A DNA stretch of 64,000 bases, taken from NCBI GenBank assembly GCA_037974335.1, contig CM075760.1:35969609-36033608 (forward strand), in the 5' to 3' direction. Origin of the DNA: Prionace glauca. Lineage: Eukaryota; Chordata; Chondrichthyes; Carcharhiniformes; Carcharhinidae. Numbering within the stretch: position 1 is the first letter of the stretch; each line of letters begins with the position of its first letter. The position numbers were made by a program, and so were the translations under genes. The notes beneath the pieces were generated by a model. It saw nothing but the letters and a program-made list of their open reading frames with translations. It was not told where the DNA came from and ran no database searches. Below, in pieces: positions 32,625-43,240 of this stretch.

Positions 32625-32925
32625 AAGGACAGCGCGGTAGCACAGTGATTGGCACTGCTGCCTCACAGTGCCAGGGACTCAAGTCCTCGGGTCACCGTCT
32701 GTGCGGAGTTTGCACGTTCTCCCCGTGCTTCCGTGGGTTTCCTCCGGGTGTTCCGGTGTCTGATTCAAAGAAGTGTGTTTTAGTTTGATTGGCCATGCTA
32801 AATTGATCCTAGTGTCACAGGGATTAGGAGGGTAAATATGTGGGTTTACGGGGAATAGGGCGTGGGTGGGATTGTTGTGGGTGCGGACTCGATGGGCTGA
32901 ATGGCCTCCTTCTGGAGGAATCGAA
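32625..32925 (+). mobile_element. tRNA-derived SINE (type b tail)
   Basis: The head GGTAGCACAGTGATTGGCAC and CTGCCTCACAGTGCC is followed by GGAGTTTGCACGTTCTCCCC, GGGTTTCCTCCGGGTGTTCC, GATTGGCCATGCTAAATTG and the tail GGACTCGATGGGCTGAATGG. The type b tail differs from the 9031 and 10125 copies. Related copies are at 42995-43240 (+) and, in reverse, 37588-37872 and 63468-63690. Confidence 0.85.
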
Positions 32926-33312
32926 AGAGGTAATGCAAATATACATTGTTTTGGATGAAACAGCAGGTCAACTAAATGTATTTTCACTGCCATGTAAAAG
33001 CGGACCTGATTTCTGCACTGAAATGTGATGAGGTTGGAAAAACCCAGGACGTTACATGGCATGTGTGCATCAGGAAACAAAGATAAACCTTCACCTCCAT
33101 CACCTTTCATTAACACTGGGAATGTTTAGAAATAGAGGAAGTTTTTTAAAAAGCGAAATCCAACAAGGAGGAAATAGAACAACACCTGGCAGGGTGGAAA
33201 TTGCGGTGGGTATTTAGTCTGTTGCAGTTTGTGTCAATTAATGTTTGAAAACAGTGCGAGACAAAATGCAGGACTGTTTAGCAGAGAGCACAGAAAACCA
33301 GCAACGGAATCC
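32926..33312. other. Anonymous DNA
   Basis: No gene or repeat recognised between the SINE and tRNA-Phe. Confidence 0.4.
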
Positions 33313-33385
33313 TGCCGAAACCCGGGATCGAACCAGGGACCTTTAGATCTTCAGTCTAACGCTCTCCCAACTGAGCTATTTCGAC
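33313..33385 (-). tRNA. tRNA-Phe (GAA)
   Basis: The minus strand gives GTCGAAATAGCTCAGTTGGG, AGAGCGTTAGACTGAAGATC and TAAAGGTCCCTGGTTCGATC, then CCGGGTTTCGGC plus a discriminator A: 73 nt in all. The acceptor stem pairs over 7 bp with one G-U, the D and T arms are canonical, and the anticodon loop is CTGAAGA with GAA. A box and B box are intact. No intron. This looks like a functional Pol III gene. A T-rich terminator just downstream on the minus strand was not obvious. Confidence 0.9.
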
Positions 33386-33837
33386 CGGCTGGTTGGCAAA
33401 CTGGAAGCTTCCGTCTCCCAGATATCTAAGAGAAAAATGATTTCTGCCTATTTGTTAATGCATCATTTTCAGGTGTTCATTTGATTTGCTTTAAACGTCA
33501 TGAATACTTTTTTTTTCCAAAACGTTAATGCAGTGGGAAACATCATTATTCATTTTGACAGGAGGAAACAGCAGAGACAATGTAATATCAATTACTGTGG
33601 GCAAAAGATGGGCTTCTGGAGCCAGTCTAGTTGTTTCTCCAGATCTGTCATCACCCTGTTCCTGTAGTACCGTGGTTATCACAAGACCCAGATTAATTCT
33701 GTAAGTATCTGGGTAGAAATGGGAAGGATGGGATGTGTACACGATCCGATTTCAGTTTCAGTTAGAAAAATCAAGTCCATCACCTTAATTCTTGGGCAGG
33801 TAATACAGTCTCACTGTTTGTAATCCTGTTATTTATA

Positions 33838-33965
33838 TCATGGTGTGGAGTCGCCAGTGTCGGATTGAAGTGGGTACAGAAAGCATTCTCACAACACCAG
33901 GTTAAAGTAAAACAGAATTATTTTGAATTACGAGCTTTTGGAGCGCTGCTCCTTCATCAGTTTAA
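33838..33965 (-). mobile_element. Small hammerhead-bearing element, decayed copy
   Basis: The minus strand has AAACTGATGAAGGAGCAGCG and CTCC, then AAAAG where GAAAG is expected, then ACCTGGTGTTGTGAGAATGC and a CGACTCCACACCATG end. It is the same element as 9493-9619. The changed core base suggests this copy is catalytically dead. Flanking duplications are not evident. Confidence 0.6.
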
Positions 33966-34142
33966 CTCGGCAGTCAGAAATTCACTGTGTGTGTGTTCTC
34001 GAAAGGGGCCACTTGCACACGCTGCTTTACTCCAGCAAATTGTTCAGTTGGCAATGTTTCTGTTCGTTGTTCTTGACGAAAACGACACAGCACACATTCC
34101 TGCATTCAATCTGAGCTGTGAGACCAAAACTCAAATCCATTT

Positions 34143-34211
34143 TGGCAGCGGTGGGATTCGAACCCACGCCTCCAAAGAGACTGGAGCCTTAAACCGCTCG
34201 GCCACGCTACC
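34143..34211 (-). pseudogene. tRNA-Leu pseudogene with internal deletion
   Basis: The minus strand begins GGTAGCGTGGCCGAGCGGTT and ends GTGGGTTCGAATCCCACCGC then TGCC, matching vertebrate tRNA-Leu(AAG) almost exactly at both ends. About 13 nt covering the 5' anticodon stem and anticodon are missing (TTTAAGGCTCCAG where the normal gene has a longer stem-loop). A and B boxes survive, so it may still bind TFIIIC. Confidence 0.8.
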
Positions 34212-35146
34212 ACGTGAAACGCTCTCACAATAATGTTATTTGATGATAATGTTACTGAAATTCATTAAAAGCAGTGGAACTTGGAACGGCTATCAGGAGG
34301 ATTGAGCCTGCTCCTTCACTGATTCAGGTAAGTCTGAACTGAGGAACAAACAGAAATCATCTCACCTCAGAAACACAATGAGCTGCACACAGTAACATGC
34401 AGTGAAGGGCCGGCATCATTTAAACTGTCCTTCAGCTCGTCTCTTCCCAATTCTGCCAGAAATGACAAGAGAACCTCCTGTTGGATTTGCTCGGAGTCTG
34501 CACTACAGGACACGAGGCGAAATTATGCTTTATATGTTCATCCAGGTAACAACTCACATGTTTTCTGAGTTTGAATGGGAGCAATAAATTTTCAATTTCA
34601 GACCAGTAATCCGAACAGCAGGGAAAGAGTCAAACTCTAACCACCAGGCCAGCAGCTTACAGTGTGTTTTAGAATTTACTTTATCCACGCTGCTTTTACT
34701 TTAATTTTTACACCAGACCACTTTCATCACAAACAGATTTCTCCCGCAAAATGGCAGCTTCTGTTTCAACCATGATGTGTTCAGCCAATGAAAACATTCC
34801 ATGAACAGACCGACAGTTCGAAACTGAACACAAATATTTCTAAATATTTTTCAATGCAGATGAGGGAAAAGTTTCATTATTCAGTGTCAATATAGAGGGT
34901 GAAATCTGACTCATTAGCACACAGATTTTCCATTGCAACATCTCAATCGTTAGTACTTTGAAGTCTATCACTGCCCTTCTCTTTCTGTGTTTGTTCTTGA
35001 ACTGTTCTACATGTGAAATTTCCAGCTCTGATGGAATCTTGCAAATGTCACTCGGCTGATTCTAATAGATCTGCTTTCGATCGGAGAGTCAATCAGATCA
35101 TTATTAATGGTTTGCTGAGATCAAATAATCTTATTTTCCGCAGCGG
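34212..35146. other. Anonymous DNA with a weak tRNA-like trace
   Basis: Near 34640-34660 the minus strand reads GGCCTGGTGGTTAGAGTTT, an A-box-like string of a decayed tRNA or tRNA-SINE. Nothing else is recognised. Confidence 0.35.
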
Positions 35147-35410
35147 GAATTGAAATTACACGTCAGTGGGGAAGTGCTGAACACAAACCACTGGACTACC
35201 AGGGAAACCAGTGAACAGTAGTTTCCAAACTGACTTAACACAAATCCCTTTGCTTCTTATTGTCATCTTAGATTTTTTTTCTCCTGACACTTTCCTATTT
35301 CAAAATGTCCTTTTGGATTGAACTTTATTGCCTCGTTCAGCCAATGACAACACGGATTGAGCTGGGTCATGGAATTGATAGTGAGGTGAAATGGTCTCAT
35401 AAGCTGCTGG
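35147..35410 (-). repeat. tRNA-Glu module, copy 3
   Basis: A degenerate tRNA-Glu-like relic (35147-35206, minus strand TTCCCTGGTAGTCCAGTGGT ... TTTCAATTCCCGCTG) is followed at 35337-35400 by CAGCCAATGACAACACG and GATAGTGAGGTGAAATGGTC, the same flank as in copies 1, 4 and 5. Confidence 0.6.
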
Positions 35411-36099
35411 AGTTCAACGTATTAAAACTTTCATTTTGGTAGAGTTTACATTTATAAAATTCTTTACCCGACTTCATTTAGTCCCAAAGTTCTTAAAACT
35501 TTCTGATGTGCCTTTGCTGAATTTAATCACTGATGTCATGAAGCAAGTACAACCCGTAATTTGCGTACAACAAACTCCCACAAACCGAGATGTGATAAAT
35601 TGCCAGTAAACTTGTGATTTTGTTTCAAGAATCAGTATTAAAGTAGAATATTGGGGAGAACACCCTTGCTCTTTAGAATTATATCACTGAGATTTTGCAT
35701 CCTGGCATCGATCTTAAATGTGAATCTGGTTCTCTATCTGCTGATGCACACTGACCTGCTGAATGGGATTTATGTTGTTTTAGTTTTAGATTTCCAGAAT
35801 CTGCGGCACTTTACGGTGTTATTATTGATCCTCTGGGTGTGACCGTCACTGACAAAGCCAACAGTTCGTTGTCCCTGTTGAGAAGGCGGTTGTGAACCAC
35901 CTTGTTGAAACCTGCCTTCTGGATGATTTTATTATTTCTACTTTCACAGCAGCTTTGATACAACTGGCCGGCCTGCCCAGCAATTTCAGTAGTGGCTGAG
36001 AGTCACTTTCATCATAGAATCTATATAGGACAGACAGGGTAAGGGTAGAAATCTTCTGTTTTCAGTTATTTCCAAAGAGAAATATAAAAGCAAATTACT

Positions 36100-36300
36100 A
36101 CCGGTTCTGGAATTGAAACTAAAAGAGAAAACGGTGGAAAATCTCAGCAGGCCTGGCAATATCTGTGAGGAGAGAAATATAGTTGACGTTTCGAACCCAG
36201 ATGACCTTTTGACAAAGTTTTGACGAAGGATCACCTGGAATCGAACTTCTCTCTCCTTTCAGATGCTGCCAGACTCGCTAAGATTTTCCAGCATTTTCTC
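36100..36300. repeat. Inverted-repeat shark repeat
   Basis: AATCTCAGCAGGCCTGGCAA ... GAGGAGAGAAATATAGTTGA and GAACTTCTCTCTCCTTTCAG ... GCCAGACTCGCTAAGATTTT are imperfect reverse complements around a centre near 36210. The unit can fold into a long hairpin. Shorter pieces occur at 14370-14400 and 49930-49985. Family unknown to me. Confidence 0.55.
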
Positions 36301-37250
36301 TTTTCATTGTTTGAAGTTTTTTTGGGCGGAGTAAATTGATTCTGACTCTCTGTGACGGAATTGTAGGTTGACCCAAGACTATTGTACAGAAGAAGACTCT
36401 GTAAACACTGTTCAGGGACCTGTCGAACCCAGGCCATCCAGTTACTGCCAGGGACGCCCAGTTTTTGCCTCTCGCTGAGTCAACACAAACTCCGATTCAA
36501 CACTGGTAAAACTATTTAAAATCATATGAAAACAAAACACCACGCAACCCGAACATACTCTCTCACCTTTTTTTTTTCCATCGGGAACAAGATACAAAAG
36601 TCTGAGGACATGTGCAAACCGACTCAAATCAGTTTCTTTCATGCTGCAATCTGACGTTTGAATGGACCTATGTCGCACTAAATTGTTCTTTTTCTACACC
36701 GTAGCCATGACTGCAAAAATTTCATTATTCATTCTCTCCCTTCTTTCCCTATATGCATTATGCTCTGGCTGTATACTGCACATGAAACAATAATTTGCAC
36801 TGTGTACTAATATGTGCGATAATGATAAGTCAAATGAAATCAAATAAAATATATCAAGAACACCAAGGGTCATTTCCGGTGAATTGGTTGCTGACAATGG
36901 AACATTCCAGACTAACGCCAAGGCAGTAACGCCAAGGCAGAGACATTGTAGTGTCTCTGCAATCCAAGAAGTGAAATTGTATTTGAGCATCTGTTACAGA
37001 AAAGAAACGATTTCATTGTAAATCGAGTGTCTTTACTTCTGCACCCCTTCGCAAGGAAATGGACATAAACAGATGACATTGCGTTATCATGGTTAAGACA
37101 TCAGTCTGATTTGCAATAATCCTGTGTCACTAACACATTGCAGCAAAAATATAGTTCATTAGAGGAATTATTATCGATTTATGTAACTTAATGCTGGAAT
37201 GATTGTATTTCAGGTATGGATATCTATCACTGTAATTTGGGACTGGATAT
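36301..37250. other. Anonymous DNA
   Basis: Short frames at 36442, 36694 and elsewhere show no domain. Nothing else is recognised. Confidence 0.4.
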
Positions 37251-37254
37251 GAGA

Positions 37255-37520
37255 ACAAGGGAAGCAATGGCCTAGCGTTATTATCGTTAGACAATTAATC
37301 CACAAACTCCACTAATGTTCTCAGGACCCAGCTTCGAATCGCACCATGGCAGATGGTGAAATTTAAATTCAGTAAAAACATCTGGAATTAAGAATCTACT
37401 TATGACCGTGATATCATTGCCGATTGTGTGATAAAAACCTATCTGGTTCGTTAATGTCCTTTAGATCAGGAAATATACCGTCCTTATTTCATCTTGCCTA
37501 CATATGATTGCAGAGCCACA
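37255..37520 (+). mobile_element. tRNA-derived SINE, second family
   Basis: TGGCCTAGCGTTATTATCGT and TAGACAATTAATCCA form the tRNA-like head; CAGCTTCGAATCGCACC resembles a B box. The body runs GGTGAAATTTAAATTCAGTA, AAATCTGGAATTAAGAATCT-like text, GGTTCGTTAATGTCCTTTAG and a tail near ATGATTGCAGAGCCACAGC. The composition differs from the CTGCCTCACAG SINEs. Confidence 0.65.
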
Positions 37521-37587
37521 GCTTGTTTAGCTCAGAACTGCCCTCGGACATTGGGTGGATAATGAATTCTGATCAGCCAGAGGCGCC

Positions 37588-37872
37588 CATGTCCGTAGAA
37601 TCCCTGCAGTGCAGAAGGAGGATATCGCGCTGGCACTGTCAACATTCCCACCCAGGCCCTATTCCCATCCCTGCTAATTCCCTTGCTTCTATGGGACAAC
37701 TCATCATCACCAATCAAATTAATCGGCATATCTTTGGACCATGGGAGTAAACAGGCAGACAATTGGAGAATGTGCAGCCTCCAAACAGGCAATGACCCAT
37801 TCCAGGAATTGAACGCGGGTCCCTGATGCAGTGAAGCAGCAATGGTAACCATTATGCCACCGTGCCGCCCAT
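37588..37872 (-). mobile_element. tRNA-derived SINE (type b), nearly full length
   Basis: The minus strand begins GGGCGGCACGGTGGCATAAT and ends in ACTGCAGGGATTCTAC. In between are a decayed B box (GTTCAATTCCTGG), TTTACTCCCATGGTCCAAAG and the CTGGGTGGGAATGTTGACAG region. It sits 36 bp upstream of the plus-strand LINE at 37905. Confidence 0.8.
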
Positions 37873-37904
37873 GTATAAATTAACAAAATAAACTCCTCAT
37901 ATGA

Positions 37905-39045
37905 AATAATGTTACACCTTGAGAAGGTGAGAGGGCATGGGATCCAAGGGCCTTTGGCCTTGTGGATCCAGAACTGGCTTGCCTGCAGAAGGCAGAGAGT
38001 GGTTGTGGATGGGTCTTTTTCGGAATGGAGGTCAGTCAGCAGTGGGGTGCCCCATGGATCTGTTCTGGGACCCTTGCTGTTTGTCATTTTCATAAATGAC
38101 CTGGATGAGGAAGTGGAGGGATGGGTTAGCAAGTTCGCTGATGACACGAAGGTCGGCGGTGTTGTGGATCGTCTGGAAGGATGTCAAAAGTTGCAGCAGG
38201 ACATAGATAGGATGCAGGAATGGGCGGAGAAGTGGCAGATGGACTTCAACGCGGATAAATGTGTAGTCGTCCATTTCGGCAGAACCAACGGGATGAACGA
38301 GTACACTATTAAGGGCAGGGGTCTTAGTAGCGTTGAAGAGCAGAAGGATCTCGGGGTCCGGGTTCACAGGACTCTTAAATCGGCCTCGCAGGTGGAGGAG
38401 GTGGTCAAGAAAGCGTATGGTGTACTGGCCTTCATTAATCGAGGGATTGAGTTTAGGAGTCGGGAGGTAATGCTGCAACTTTACAGGACCCTCGTCAGGC
38501 CTCATTTGGAGTACTGTGCGCAGTTCTGGTCGCCTCACTATAGGAAAGACGTAGAAGCTATTGAGAGGGTGCAGAGGAGATTTACAAGGATGTTGCCTGG
38601 ACTGGGAGGCATGCCTTATGAAGATAGGTTGAGGGAGCTGGGACTCTTTTCCCTGGAGAGGCGAAGGTTGAGAGGCGACCTGATAGAAGTTTATAAAATG
38701 TTGAGAGGAATAGATAGGGTGGACTCTCAGAGGCTATTTCCCCGGGTTGAAATGGTCGCTACGAGAGGACACAGATTTAAGGTGCGGGGAGGGAAGTACA
38801 GAGGTGATGTTAGGGGTAAGTTTTTCACTCAGAGGGTGGTGAGTGAATGGAATCGGCTGCCGTCGTCGGTGGTGGAGGCGAACTCGCTGGGGTCTTTTAA
38901 AAGACTTCTGGATGAGTATATGGGGTTTAATGGGATTGGGGGTTCTAGATAGGTCTATAGATTGGTGGGGTTGATGCGATCGGCGCAACTCGAGGGCCGA
39001 AGGGCCTGTTTGTGCTGTAATGTTCTATGTTCTATGTTCTATGTT
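37905..39045 (+). mobile_element. CR1-type LINE (TTCTATG tail), 5'-truncated, frame intact
   Basis: 37909-38952 is one open frame of 347 codons. It starts inside RT (LEKVRGHGIQGPLALWIQNW) and contains GVPHGSVLGPLLFVIFINDL, the FADD box (SKFADDTKVGG), the thumb (WQMDFNADKCVVVHFGR), RPHLEYCAQFWSPHYRKD and the C-terminal KFFTQRVVSEWNRLPSSVVE. The copy ends GGCGCAACTCGAGGGCCGAA, GGGCCTGTTTGTGCTG and three to four TGTTCTA units. It is a different, young CR1 subfamily from the (CTTATGTT)-tailed copies. Its tail alone was also inserted at 20888. Confidence 0.92.
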
Positions 39046-39294
39046 CCCCAACAGCTTCTTAACCCTGTGAAAATTAACGGCGAAAGGAAACTTGTTGAAT
39101 CATATTTAAGTGTTGAGTTGACAGAGAAAAATAAAATTGACATCAATTTTTGACAAAGAAGCCAATGAATTAGAACGGACACGGCCATCAGGAACGTTCT
39201 CCTTGAGCATCTAAATCATAGCAGCTCATTGTGTTGCAGCTGGTATTAGGAACACAGAATATCAGGACAATATCACAAGTATAAATGTTTCACC

Positions 39295-40075
39295 TTCCAC
39301 TGAACCAGATTATGAACTGGTCAGTTCTTCACAGATTGGCAGCTATGAGAGGGACTGTTAAATAATCGAAATCAGATTACGCTGGATAAGAGTACATGTT
39401 TTACATCATGTATAAATATTAATGAGGTGCAAAACTTTGAGGATATTCCAGAAATCCCCGCTGTTCAAGGCAGATATATGATTTTCTTTGACTTTTAATT
39501 AATTTCATTGTTGTGCCTTTACACTGATCTCATGGGACTGAGGCATTGCGGACAACGACATCTTTGTTTATGCACTTCATGGAGTTGTTCATAGAGAGAC
39601 TTTAATTGTTAGAAGGACATTTCTTTGGAAGCTATACAAATGAAATAGCATCAAGTCAATTGACTAGTTTCTGATACTTTTAATCACGTAATGAACAGGG
39701 CATTCATTTAAATTGTTTGCTTGAAAGAAATGCCATTTAAAATGTGCCTTTCTTTTGGGAATAAAACATTTATTGTACAACTAACAAAGTCCCATGTTGT
39801 CCTTATAGATTCAAGTTAATCTGTCCCACGCAGTATTGGCAACAGTCCAGCCTGCTGCCAAATACACAAAAATATTTACAGGAAGCATCGGAGGGTGTGA
39901 ATCAAAAATCTGTTTCCTCAATACTGAGCACTTGGCTGCGAGCCAACTTCAAACTCTCAGCATTGTCAACGGAGCCTATTTAAACAAATCTACCCAGCAA
40001 CAGTACTGGGGGCAATTTAATTACGTTTTTTAGTAGGAAACATCTATGAATTTTTTCCATTTCCGACTGACACAA
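39295..40075. repeat. Dispersed duplicated segment, copy 2
   Basis: Partner of 1-770, same orientation. Its right edge near 40075 gives the better boundary of the unit, since copy 1 may run off the window. Confidence 0.6.
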
Positions 40076-40138
40076 TCTTACAGATCTGTATTTAAATCAC
40101 ATAATAAATGTGATTTAAGCCTCTCGCTCAGTTCAGCG

Positions 40139-40377
40139 CTAAACTCCCCGCCTTCCAGTGAACTGGACGCAGTTTTCAGTCAGAAAGCCGCAACTGTGAG
40201 TAAAACAAAGTAGAAAGGAGAAAGACTCAGTTTGGGTGGTGAAACCTCTGGAGGAACGGAGATCTGGAATTCACCCAGTAATGAGGCAAAACTTAAAGCA
40301 ATGACGCCCAACATGGGGCTCGAACCCACGACCCTGAGATGAAGCGTCTCATCCTCTACCGACTGAACTAGCCTGGC
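40139..40377. repeat. tRNA-Lys module
   Basis: Contains the tRNA-Lys-like relic (40305-40377) and about 165 bp of flank also present at 32326-32515 and, in part inverted, at 48755-48830. Confidence 0.6.
40305..40377 (-). pseudogene. tRNA-Lys(CTT)-like, probably defective
   Basis: The minus strand reads GCCAGGCTAGTTCAGTCGGT, AGAGGATGAGACGCTTCATC and TCAGGGTCGTGGGTTCGAGC, then CCCATGTTGGGCG, 73 nt, close to vertebrate tRNA-Lys(CTT). The anticodon loop is CGCTTCA: CTT is kept but the near-universal U33 is G. The acceptor stem has an A-G mismatch and the T stem has one weakened pair. A and B boxes remain. Confidence 0.75.
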
Positions 40378-41169
40378 ACATGGGTTAAATTGTTTTCCAT
40401 AACGTAAAATGCATAGAGACAAATGTGACTTTTCTGTCTGGTGTCTCAGCTTGTTCTGATTTCAAAGTTTACAAAGATTCGAGATACAGTACCCCCAAGC
40501 TTCCTATCCATCCCTCTCAATCATCAATTAAGTGATTCACACCTTCCAATTCCTAGCTTCACCTCTCCCAAACACTCCAAACTCCTCTTACATCATCCAC
40601 CTTTTTTTGTTCTTAATAACTTAACCAGCGGCTAGGGGAACACCTCTCAATATTTACACTGTCCAATTATTTCCCAGTTTCAGTCTTTTTAATAAGATCA
40701 CCTCTGATTATTCTAAACTCCAGAGCGAACAGAATCATCCCACTCAATCTCTCCTCCCAGGAGAAACGCAGAAACCAGTGAATTCAGTTACACACAGACA
40801 GCGAAAGAACGGAAAGAGCAAGGAGCAAAATAGGTCAACACAATAAAAACATAGTCAGAGAGACTGACAGAATCTGAGAGAGATATATGGAACAATGAAA
40901 AACAGAAATAGCCAGTGGGCTGTACATCCACAACCCATGAATGAATAACAATATAGACACAGCAAGCTGACTGAACCAACAAACATGGATTTCTCTAAAC
41001 TGGTGAACAGAGATAAAGGGTATAGCCACAAGCGTATTAACCTGTTAATGACTTGATTTTCTTGTGAGTGTTGTGTTGATAGATTGCCTGCACTGTGTGC
41101 TCAGGTTCTCAAATCAAATCCCACGTAAACCAATCCCATCATGTGCACTCTTTTCAATCCTGTTTAGAA

Positions 41170-41410
41170 GTTTATATACCCCGATCACTTCAGCATCTTG
41201 TGAGATATTTCACCTCACTGTCGATTTCATATCCCAACAACACATTGTCATTAGCTGAAAGAGGCACTAATGTTCCATCCAAACTGGATTTATTAAGGAC
41301 ACACAGTAAGTCATTTTAAAAAACAGAGTTCACCGGGGACCCTGGAAGTCCAGTGGCATGTGTTCAGTACTCCAACTGTTGTTTGGTTTCAATTCGGGAA
41401 ATTATTATTT
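41170..41410 (+). repeat. tRNA-Glu module, copy 4
   Basis: In the opposite orientation to copies 1, 3 and 5: TATTTCACCTCACTGTCGAT, TTCATATCCC and TTAGCTGAAAGAGGC, then a heavily decayed tRNA-Glu-like relic at 41338-41401 (GACCCTGGAAGTCCAGTGGC ... GTTTCAATTCGGGAA). Confidence 0.55.
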
Positions 41411-41849
41411 ATCGCTGTCAGCAAGCTATTAAAGTATAACCTGATTTACTATCAGCCGAGTGAGTTTCGCAAGTCTGCATCACACGTGGAAATGTCATAT
41501 TTCAACAGGTCAAGAACAAATATAGTAACAGAAAAACAGTGATAGGCTGCAAAGCGCTGAGGATAGAGATGGTGATGTAAGGTAACAGTTGGGTGATAAA
41601 TTAGCGGTCACGCTGAAACGAAAATATTTGTAAAACTATCTGTCCAGTTTCGAACCGTCCGAAGCAAATGCAACATCTATGCGTTGACTGTCTGTTGTCT
41701 GTTGTCCTTGACTGAACTCACTGTCACAGAATGTATTTGAGGCCAAAACGTTTTCTGATTTCAAAAAGAAATTCGCTGTAGCTCTTGCGACTGAAGAAAC
41801 CAAAGGGGATGAGAGGAAGGGCGAATCAGGATGTTAAATCTGATGATCA

Positions 41850-42300
41850 ACCATGTTCAAAATGAATGGTGGAGCAGGCCCGATGGGCTAAATGGCTTAT
41901 TCCTTCTTCTAGCTTCTATGTGACTATGTAATCCTCTTAGAATGTTATTAGTTCCTATGAGATCTCCGCTCATTCTTTTGAACTCCAATCAATATAATTC
42001 TAATTGATTTATTCTCTACTGAAATGACAAACATAACACTCCAAGAAACAGCCTGGTAAACCTTCTCTGCACTCCCTCTATATCAAGGACATCCTTTCTC
42101 AGATGAGGATCCCAAAGCTATACACAATCAAACAGATGTGGCCCTAATAATGCCCGATAGAATTGCAACAAACATCCCTCTTCCTGTACTCAAATCCTCT
42201 TGCTATGAAAGCTAGCAAATCATTTTTCTTTACTACCTGCTGTAACTGCACATTTACTTTCAGCGACTCACACGCGAGGACATCAGGTTCTGGCTGAGCA
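41850..42300. mobile_element. Decayed CR1-type LINE pieces
   Basis: A plus-strand tail fragment (GGAGCAGGCCCGATGGGCTA, 41870-41930) abuts a minus-strand coding fragment at 41940-42300 (ATGAGATCTCCGCTCATTCT, GCCTGGTAAACCTTCTCTGC, CTCTTGCTATGAAAGCTAGC). The minus part ends where the V relic at 42361 becomes readable, so it may have replaced the 5' part of that V. Confidence 0.65.
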
Positions 42301-42360
42301 TCCATCTCTCACATGCTTTATCACTTTGGGGGGATAACAAACTTCAAGCCCAAATTTTGA

Positions 42361-42455
42361 GATCAAAGTTTAGTAAAACTACCAAGATCACTGAAATAAT
42401 GATTAACAAAGTCCTGATCTCCGACACCGCTGTGTATTTCAATGCCATGAGTCCC
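42361..42455 (+). pseudogene. TCR V-segment relic, 3' part only
   Basis: One frame reads R-S-K-F-S-K-T-T-K-I-T-E-I-M-I-N-K-V-L-I-S-D-T-A-V-Y-F-N-A-M-S, matching framework 3 of a TRA/TRD-like V. The second conserved cysteine (YYC) is replaced by asparagine (Y-F-N). Framework 1, framework 2 and the leader are absent; a decayed LINE lies immediately upstream. It is followed directly by an RSS-like sequence. Confidence 0.75.
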
Positions 42456-42494
42456 CACACTGCTGCAGAGATATCGCGGGTCCCTGTCAAAATT
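42456..42494 (+). other. Degenerate 23-RSS
   Basis: CACACTG at 42456-42462, a 23-bp spacer, then GTCAAAATT at 42486-42494. The heptamer has one change, the same one as in the intact V at 57322; the nonamer keeps only its A run. Confidence 0.6.
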
Positions 42495-42519
42495 TAATAG
42501 CGACAGCTCCAGAGACTAC

Positions 42520-42533
42520 GCAGTAGAGGGCGC
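42520..42533 (+). promoter_or_regulatory. CTCF-like motif downstream of a V relic
   Basis: GCAGTAGAGGGCGC fits the vertebrate CTCF core CCASYAGRKGGCRS at 13 of 14 positions. It lies 57 bp beyond the RSS heptamer. A similar site follows the V relic at 60527. Confidence 0.45.
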
Positions 42534-42994
42534 TCTCACACCGGTGAAGAGCAGCAATAATTCACTCAGCGGTGTGAGAGCCACAGGGATCTTTCTCAAC
42601 CTGCAAATAATACAAAACACAACAGTACATTGTGAGGTTCATCGTAGAACTATATTACTTTATGATTTCAATTCGCAACATTTTAAAAATAGTGTCTACA
42701 AATACATCTGTGGAACCTTAATTGTTTACATGTTAATTGTTCCTGTTCCTTTCAATTTATTTTCTCACTCTGTCCCTTCCTGTCTCCAGTTTCCACTTTT
42801 CACCTGTAATTGCTTTACTTTTTTTCCAATATTTAGTTCAACGATTCAGAACCTAATTTTCTGCTCGGCACCTTAATCACTCCGGCAAAACACCACTGAG
42901 CCACAAAAGGAAACTCTCAGGCGAGACCAATGAATCACCAAAGAATCTCTCCCCTTCTGTCCACCGCCATTGGAACATTTTTCTGAATAGGCAA

Positions 42995-43240
42995 CAATGG
43001 CGATCCTGGTGCTGCTGCCTCACAGCCTCCGGTCACTGCCTGTGTGGAGTTTGCACGTTCTCGTCTGGGTTCTCCGGTTTCCTCCCACAGTCCAAAGTTA
43101 GGTTGATTGGCCATACTAAATTGCCCCTTAGTGTTAGGGAGATTAATAGGGACTATGGGGACAGGGCCTCGGTGTGATTGCGAAGAATGCAGACTTGATG
43201 GGCCAAATAGCCTCCTTCTGCACTGTTTGCAATGGTAATT
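42995..43240 (+). mobile_element. tRNA-derived SINE (type b), 5'-shortened
   Basis: CTGCTGCCTCACAGCCTCCG, GGAGTTTGCACGTTCTCGTC, CGGTTTCCTCCCACAGTCCA and GACTTGATGGGCCAAATAGC are in order; about 30 bp of the tRNA part are missing. Confidence 0.8.

Noticed and set aside
32840-33116. Frames over the 32.6-kb SINE as genes
   Set aside because: They are entirely SINE sequence and its flank.
37255-37330. A tRNA gene at the head of the 37.3-kb SINE
   Set aside because: The anticodon region and acceptor stem do not fold, and the SINE body follows directly.
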